9,376 nucleotides of DNA, taken from NCBI GenBank assembly GCA_025454565.1, contig JALOOE010000043.1:1-9376 (forward strand). The letters are read 5' to 3'. Numbering within the stretch: position 1 is the first letter of the stretch; every line of letters begins with the position of its first letter. Origin of the DNA: Anaerolineae bacterium (GTDB taxonomy: Bacteria > Chloroflexota > Anaerolineae > CG2-30-64-16). The notes beneath the pieces are model-generated. The model worked only from the letters and a program-made list of their open reading frames with translations. It searched no databases and was not told where the DNA came from. This document shows positions 6,274 through 9,376 of the stretch, one piece after another. A program made the translations under genes and the position numbers.

Positions 6274-6296
6274 CTCCCCAAGTCCGGTCATGTGAT

Positions 6297-7676
6297 ATGC
6301 TGCTTTTTGCGATGATGCATGCGCGGTTCGCACCGGTGTTCCGGCCCGTCCGGAACGCGCTGGCCTGGCTGCTCGAACTGCATAGACCGGTGCCCGAACG
6401 CAGCGAAGCGGAGATCGTCGCTGAGGTTCAGCGCAACTACCGGTGGAATTTCTCGGTCAATCTCCTGGATGGCGCGTTTTTCTGGTTCGGCGCCAGTTTT
6501 ATGTCGAGCGCCACCATCCTGCCCCTCTTCGTCAGCAAACTGACCACCAGCCCGCTGGCCATCGGTCTGTTGGCGGTCTTCGCCCAGGCCTCGTGGTTCT
6601 TGCCGCAGCTTTTCACCGCGAATCTTGTGGAACGGCTCGCCCGCAAAAAGCCGGTGGTCGTCAACCTGGGCTTGTTTCTGGAGCGCCTGCCGGTGTGGGG
6701 CTTGGTGCTGGCCGCGCTCATTGCCGTCAGCAACCCGACCCTCTCGCTCGTGATCTTCTTCGTCTGCTTCGCCTGGCACGGCCTGGGCGCCGGCTCGCTC
6801 GGCACAGCGTGGCAGGACATGATCGCCAGGATGTTCCCGGTGGAGCGTCGCGGCCGTTTCGTCGGCGTCACGAACTTTATCGGCGCGGGCGCGGGCGCGA
6901 TCGGCGCGGTCGCTACGACCTGGTTACTGAAGAACCTCGCCTATCCGACCAACTTCGCTGCGCTCTTCACCATCGCAGCAACCGCCATCATGATCAGTTG
7001 GGCCTGGTTGGCGCTGGCGCGCGAGCCGGTGCAGAAATCGACCGCGCCGCGGCGCAGCACGACCGAGTACCTGACCGGTTTGCCCGATCTGTTGCGCCGC
7101 GACCACAACTTCCGCCGCTTCTTGATCGCCCGGCTGCTGATGGCGTTGGCAGGCATGGGCATCGGCTTCGTCACGGTGTCGGCAATTCAACGCTGGAACG
7201 TCCCCGACAGCACGGCGGGGCTGTATACCATCGCCATGCTGGTCGGGCAAACGCTCGGCTATATCAGCCTCGGCTTCCTGGCGGACCGTTTTGGACACAA
7301 GCTGTCGCTGGAGCTTTCGATCCTGGCCACGACTTTCGGTTATGCGCTGACCTGGCTGGCGCCGACACCCGAGTGGTACTTCGTCGCCTTCATCCTGTTC
7401 GGCATCGGATCGACCGCCAGTGTCGGCTCCGCGATGCTGGTCGTGATGGAGTTTTGCGAGCCGGCACGGCGGCCCACCTATGTCGGGATTGCCAACACCG
7501 GCGTCGGCATGGTGGCGATTGTCGCGCCGCTGATCGGCGCCGCGATGGCCAGCCTCGGCTACAACTGGCTCTTCGCCGTCTGCGTCGCAATCGACGCGGC
7601 CGCCCTCATCCTGATGCGCTGGTGGGTGCGGGAGCCGCGTTGGCATGCAGAAGTCAGAAGTCAGAATGATGAATGA
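6297..7676 (+). CDS. Major facilitator superfamily transporter
   Basis: A 12-TM secondary transporter of about 459 residues. Motif-A-like loops lie between TM2 and TM3 (ANLVERLARKKP, about 108-119) and between TM8 and TM9 (LADRFGHK, about 328-335), marking the two six-helix halves. A cytoplasmic linker with a basic PRRSTTEY stretch separates them (about 250-265). The N-terminal part is polar up to RNYRWNFSVNLLDG, where TM1 begins. Substrate cannot be told; a drug, sugar or metabolite exporter are all possible. The start is uncertain: ATG at 6297 is chosen, but ATGs at 6312 and 6315 are equally plausible and none has a clear Shine-Dalgarno sequence. The last nine residues (AEVRSQNDE) are encoded by an intergenic-type heptamer repeat, so the original stop was probably lost or moved by that element. 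The stop overlaps the hydrolase start. Confidence 0.88.
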   Translation: MLLFAMMHARFAPVFRPVRNALAWLLELHRPVPERSEAEIVAEVQRNYRWNFSVNLLDGAFFWFGASFMSSATILPLFVSKLTTSPLAIGLLAVFAQASWFLPQLFTANLVERLARKKPVVVNLGLFLERLPVWGLVLAALIAVSNPTLSLVIFFVCFAWHGLGAGSLGTAWQDMIARMFPVERRGRFVGVTNFIGAGAGAIGAVATTWLLKNLAYPTNFAALFTIAATAIMISWAWLALAREPVQKSTAPRRSTTEYLTGLPDLLRRDHNFRRFLIARLLMALAGMGIGFVTVSAIQRWNVPDSTAGLYTIAMLVGQTLGYISLGFLADRFGHKLSLELSILATTFGYALTWLAPTPEWYFVAFILFGIGSTASVGSAMLVVMEFCEPARRPTYVGIANTGVGMVAIVAPLIGAAMASLGYNWLFAVCVAIDAAALILMRWWVREPRWHAEVRSQNDE

Positions 7677-7744
7677 TGAACAAGAACCGAGCTCAACGGG
7701 TGTTCTGCCTTCTTCGTTCTGCCCTCTGCCTTCTGCCTTCCGCC
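7647..7744. repeat. Inverted heptamer-repeat element spanning the MFS/hydrolase junction
   Basis: The left arm (7647-7681) is five heptamers: GCAGAAG, TCAGAAG, TCAGAAT, GATGAAT, GATGAAC. After a 21-base spacer, the right arm (7703-7744) is six heptamers: TTCTGCC, TTCTTCG, TTCTGCC, CTCTGCC, TTCTGCC, TTCCGCC. The reverse complement of 7717-7736 matches 7647-7666 at 17 of 20 positions, so a strong imperfect hairpin can form. The unit differs from that of the element at 35-140 (7 versus 6 bases), but the layout is the same: purine-rich tandem arm, short spacer, pyrimidine-rich inverted arm, placed at a gene 3' end. Confidence 0.8.
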
Positions 7745-9376
7745 TTGTGTGTTACTCTTGCGTTCGCGGCCCAGGGTGATCGCCCGCCTCCCGACCCGCG
7801 CTTCGGTATCGTCGAGACGTTCGTCAACCCCGCGGCCGCAACCGAAGCCGGCGCAGGCTTCACGCGGGTGATCCTCCGCTGGGATGTGATCCAGCCGGCC
7901 GGCCCCGCTGATTGGAAGCCCGCCAATGTCCCCGACCCCTTCATCGAGCGCGAGCTGGCGGATGGCCGGCAAGTCGTCGGGCTGTTGATTGGCACGCCCG
8001 CTTGGGCCAGCGCCAGCGACGCGGCCGATGCGCGCGCCGTGCCCAAGATGGACGCCTGGGAGACGTTCGTCCGCCGCATGGCCCAGCAATACCGCGGCCG
8101 CATCCGCCAGTGGGTCATCTGGAACGAGCCGGATGTGTGGGAGCCCGACCATCCCGGCAGCACGTGGCTGGGCAACGAGGCGGATTACGCTCGCCTGCTG
8201 AAAACGGCTTATCGTGCCATTAAAGAGGTCGATCGGGACGCGCAGGTCGCGATGGCTGGGCAGACCTACTTCTGGGACTGGACGCATGGCCGGCGGCTTT
8301 ATCTCGACAGATTGCTGGACACGCTCGCGGCCGACCCCGAAGCGGTGGCCGGCGGCTTCTTCTTCGATGTCGTGCCCTATCACCTCTACTTCAACCCCAC
8401 CCAGGCGCCGCAAGTGATCGGCGAGGTGAAGGCCGCCCTGGCGCGCCACGGGATCGCCGGCAAAGAGATCTGGATCAACGAGACCAACGCGCCCCCCTCG
8501 GACGATCCGCAGGAGCCGCCCTGGTCGGCCCCACGCTATCGCATCTCACTCGATGAGCAGGCCGCGTTCGTGATCCAGCAGTTCAGCCAGGCGTTCGCGG
8601 CCGGGGCGAGCCGCGTGGAGATCTACAAGCTCCGCAACAGCGCCGAGCACCCGGAGTCGATAGAGCCGTTCGGCTTGTTGCGCGCCGACGACTCGCGCCG
8701 GCCCGCGTTCGACGCGTATCGGACGGTGACGACCTACCTGCGCGATTTCAGGGGCGTGGTGAAGCAGCAGCTCGGGGATGTCGTCGCGTTCACCTTCGAT
8801 CGCGGCGGGCAGACCACCACCGTGCTCTGGACGTGGGGACGGACGCCGGCGCGCGTCCGCGTCAAGGCCATCGCGCCGGAGGGGCTGCTGGTGGACGAGC
8901 GCGGCCGGGCCAGCCCGATCAAAGCGGCCGATGGCGTCTATGTCATCGAGTTGCCGGGTGCGGTGTGCAGCGCCGGCCCAGATTGCACGCCAGGCGTCGG
9001 CGGCGCGCCCCGGCTGCTCGTCGAAGCGGGCGCGCCGGCAGGTCGGGCCGCGCTCATCCCGCCGCCGACACCGGCATCGACGCCGACCCGCACGCCCGCG
9101 CCGACGGCAACACGCACGACAACCCCCAGCCCGGCGCCGACCGCAAGCCCAACGCTCGCGCCGTCACCATCGCCGACCGCTACGCCCGAAGCGCCTACGC
9201 CAACCGCCACCGCAGAGCCGCCAACGCCAACTGTGGCAGCATCGACCGTCACAGCAAGTGCAACTACAGTAGCGACGGTGGTCGCGACGCCTCAGGCTGC
9301 GCCTGGGAGAGCTCCGATCTCGATCTGCGCGATACCGATCGGCGCCAGCCTGTTCGCCGTCGGCATTGTTGCATCG
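7673..9376 (+). CDS. Surface-anchored glycoside hydrolase, clan A-like (3' end cut off)
   Basis: Partial: 568 codons, open at the window end. The predicted signal peptide (about 1-34) has the core CLLRSALCLLPSALCVTLAF and ends near FAAQG. A TIM-barrel hydrolase domain follows from DPRFGIVE to about residue 360. E152 in VIWNEPD fits the acid/base and E270 in IWINET the nucleophile of clan GH-A retaining enzymes. Overall it resembles GH39/GH5-like proteins, but the family and glycan are not decided. A beta-rich domain (about 360-460) comes next, then a Pro/Thr/Ala/Ser linker (about 463-535) and the start of a hydrophobic anchor (549-568). It would stand on a stalk outside the cell. The ATGATG at 7673-7678 overlaps the MFS stop, has no Shine-Dalgarno sequence and may depend on coupling. 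GTG 7700 is an alternative start. Confidence 0.82.
   Translation, partial: MMNKNRAQRVFCLLRSALCLLPSALCVTLAFAAQGDRPPPDPRFGIVETFVNPAAATEAGAGFTRVILRWDVIQPAGPADWKPANVPDPFIERELADGRQVVGLLIGTPAWASASDAADARAVPKMDAWETFVRRMAQQYRGRIRQWVIWNEPDVWEPDHPGSTWLGNEADYARLLKTAYRAIKEVDRDAQVAMAGQTYFWDWTHGRRLYLDRLLDTLAADPEAVAGGFFFDVVPYHLYFNPTQAPQVIGEVKAALARHGIAGKEIWINETNAPPSDDPQEPPWSAPRYRISLDEQAAFVIQQFSQAFAAGASRVEIYKLRNSAEHPESIEPFGLLRADDSRRPAFDAYRTVTTYLRDFRGVVKQQLGDVVAFTFDRGGQTTTVLWTWGRTPARVRVKAIAPEGLLVDERGRASPIKAADGVYVIELPGAVCSAGPDCTPGVGGAPRLLVEAGAPAGRAALIPPPTPASTPTRTPAPTATRTTTPSPAPTASPTLAPSPSPTATPEAPTPTATAEPPTPTVAASTVTASATTVATVVATPQAAPGRAPISICAIPIGASLFAVGIVAS
9059..9240 (+). repeat. Low-complexity Pro/Thr-rich linker coding tract
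   Basis: Degenerate short repeats of CCG/ACG/CCA/GCG triplets encode a P-T-A-S-rich stalk (for example PTPASTPTRTPAPTATRT). This is typical of extracellular linkers between a catalytic domain and a membrane anchor. Synonymous codon choice is mixed, so it is not a simple recent triplet expansion. Confidence 0.75.

Noticed and set aside
7661..8449. 262-codon minus-strand open frame opposite the hydrolase
   Set aside because: The plus-strand frame contains a signal peptide and the WNEPD and INET active-site motifs. The antisense frame has no recognisable feature and runs into the repeat element.
8778..9272. Plus-strand frame rich in Arg/Ser/Pro overlapping the hydrolase C-terminus
   Set aside because: It is an out-of-frame reading of the Pro/Thr linker tract, giving biased composition; no start signal.

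Overview
The window is GC-rich and densely coded. It looks like accessory-rich chromosome from a member of the Chloroflexota (Roseiflexus/Chloroflexus/Kouleothrix-like). This placement is an inference from three traits: a B-family (ba3-type) haem-copper oxidase, a secreted glycoside hydrolase with a long Pro/Thr linker, and purine/pyrimidine short-tandem-repeat palindromes at gene ends. No rRNA, tRNA, CRISPR, transposase or phage gene was found.

Positions 1-3970, minus strand: a respiratory operon read right to left. A good sigma70-type promoter (TTGCTA, 17 bp, TATAAT) drives an SCO-like thioredoxin-fold protein that lacks the usual copper-binding His. Next come a canonical SCO1/SenC CuA-assembly protein, a 54-residue oxidase subunit IIa, subunit II with a complete CuA site, and subunit I with all haem/CuB ligands and K-channel residues. 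All genes are tightly packed (4-bp overlap to 14-bp gaps) and most have strong Shine-Dalgarno sequences. A hexamer-repeat palindrome follows the subunit I stop codon.

Positions 3968-5653, minus strand: a two-gene operon for a pair of ABC-2-type permeases (PF06182/DUF990-like) with its own promoter and a weak terminator. No ATPase gene lies next to it.

Positions 5652-9376, plus strand: divergent from the permeases, behind an extended -10 promoter and a perfect 7-bp dyad. The first gene encodes a small tail-anchored protein built of six 15-residue repeats, probably a beta-solenoid, of unknown function. It is followed by a 12-TM MFS transporter and a clan-A-like glycoside hydrolase with signal peptide, P/T-rich stalk and start of a C-terminal membrane anchor, cut by the window end. 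The MFS/hydrolase junction is a heptamer-repeat palindrome that encodes both the MFS tail and the core of the hydrolase signal peptide.

The most unusual items are the six-repeat tail-anchored protein, the two short-tandem-repeat palindromes (one domesticated into a signal peptide), and the His-less SCO paralogue. Nothing here amounts to a clearly new multi-gene system. The solenoid-MFS-hydrolase gene order is the part most worth checking for conservation.
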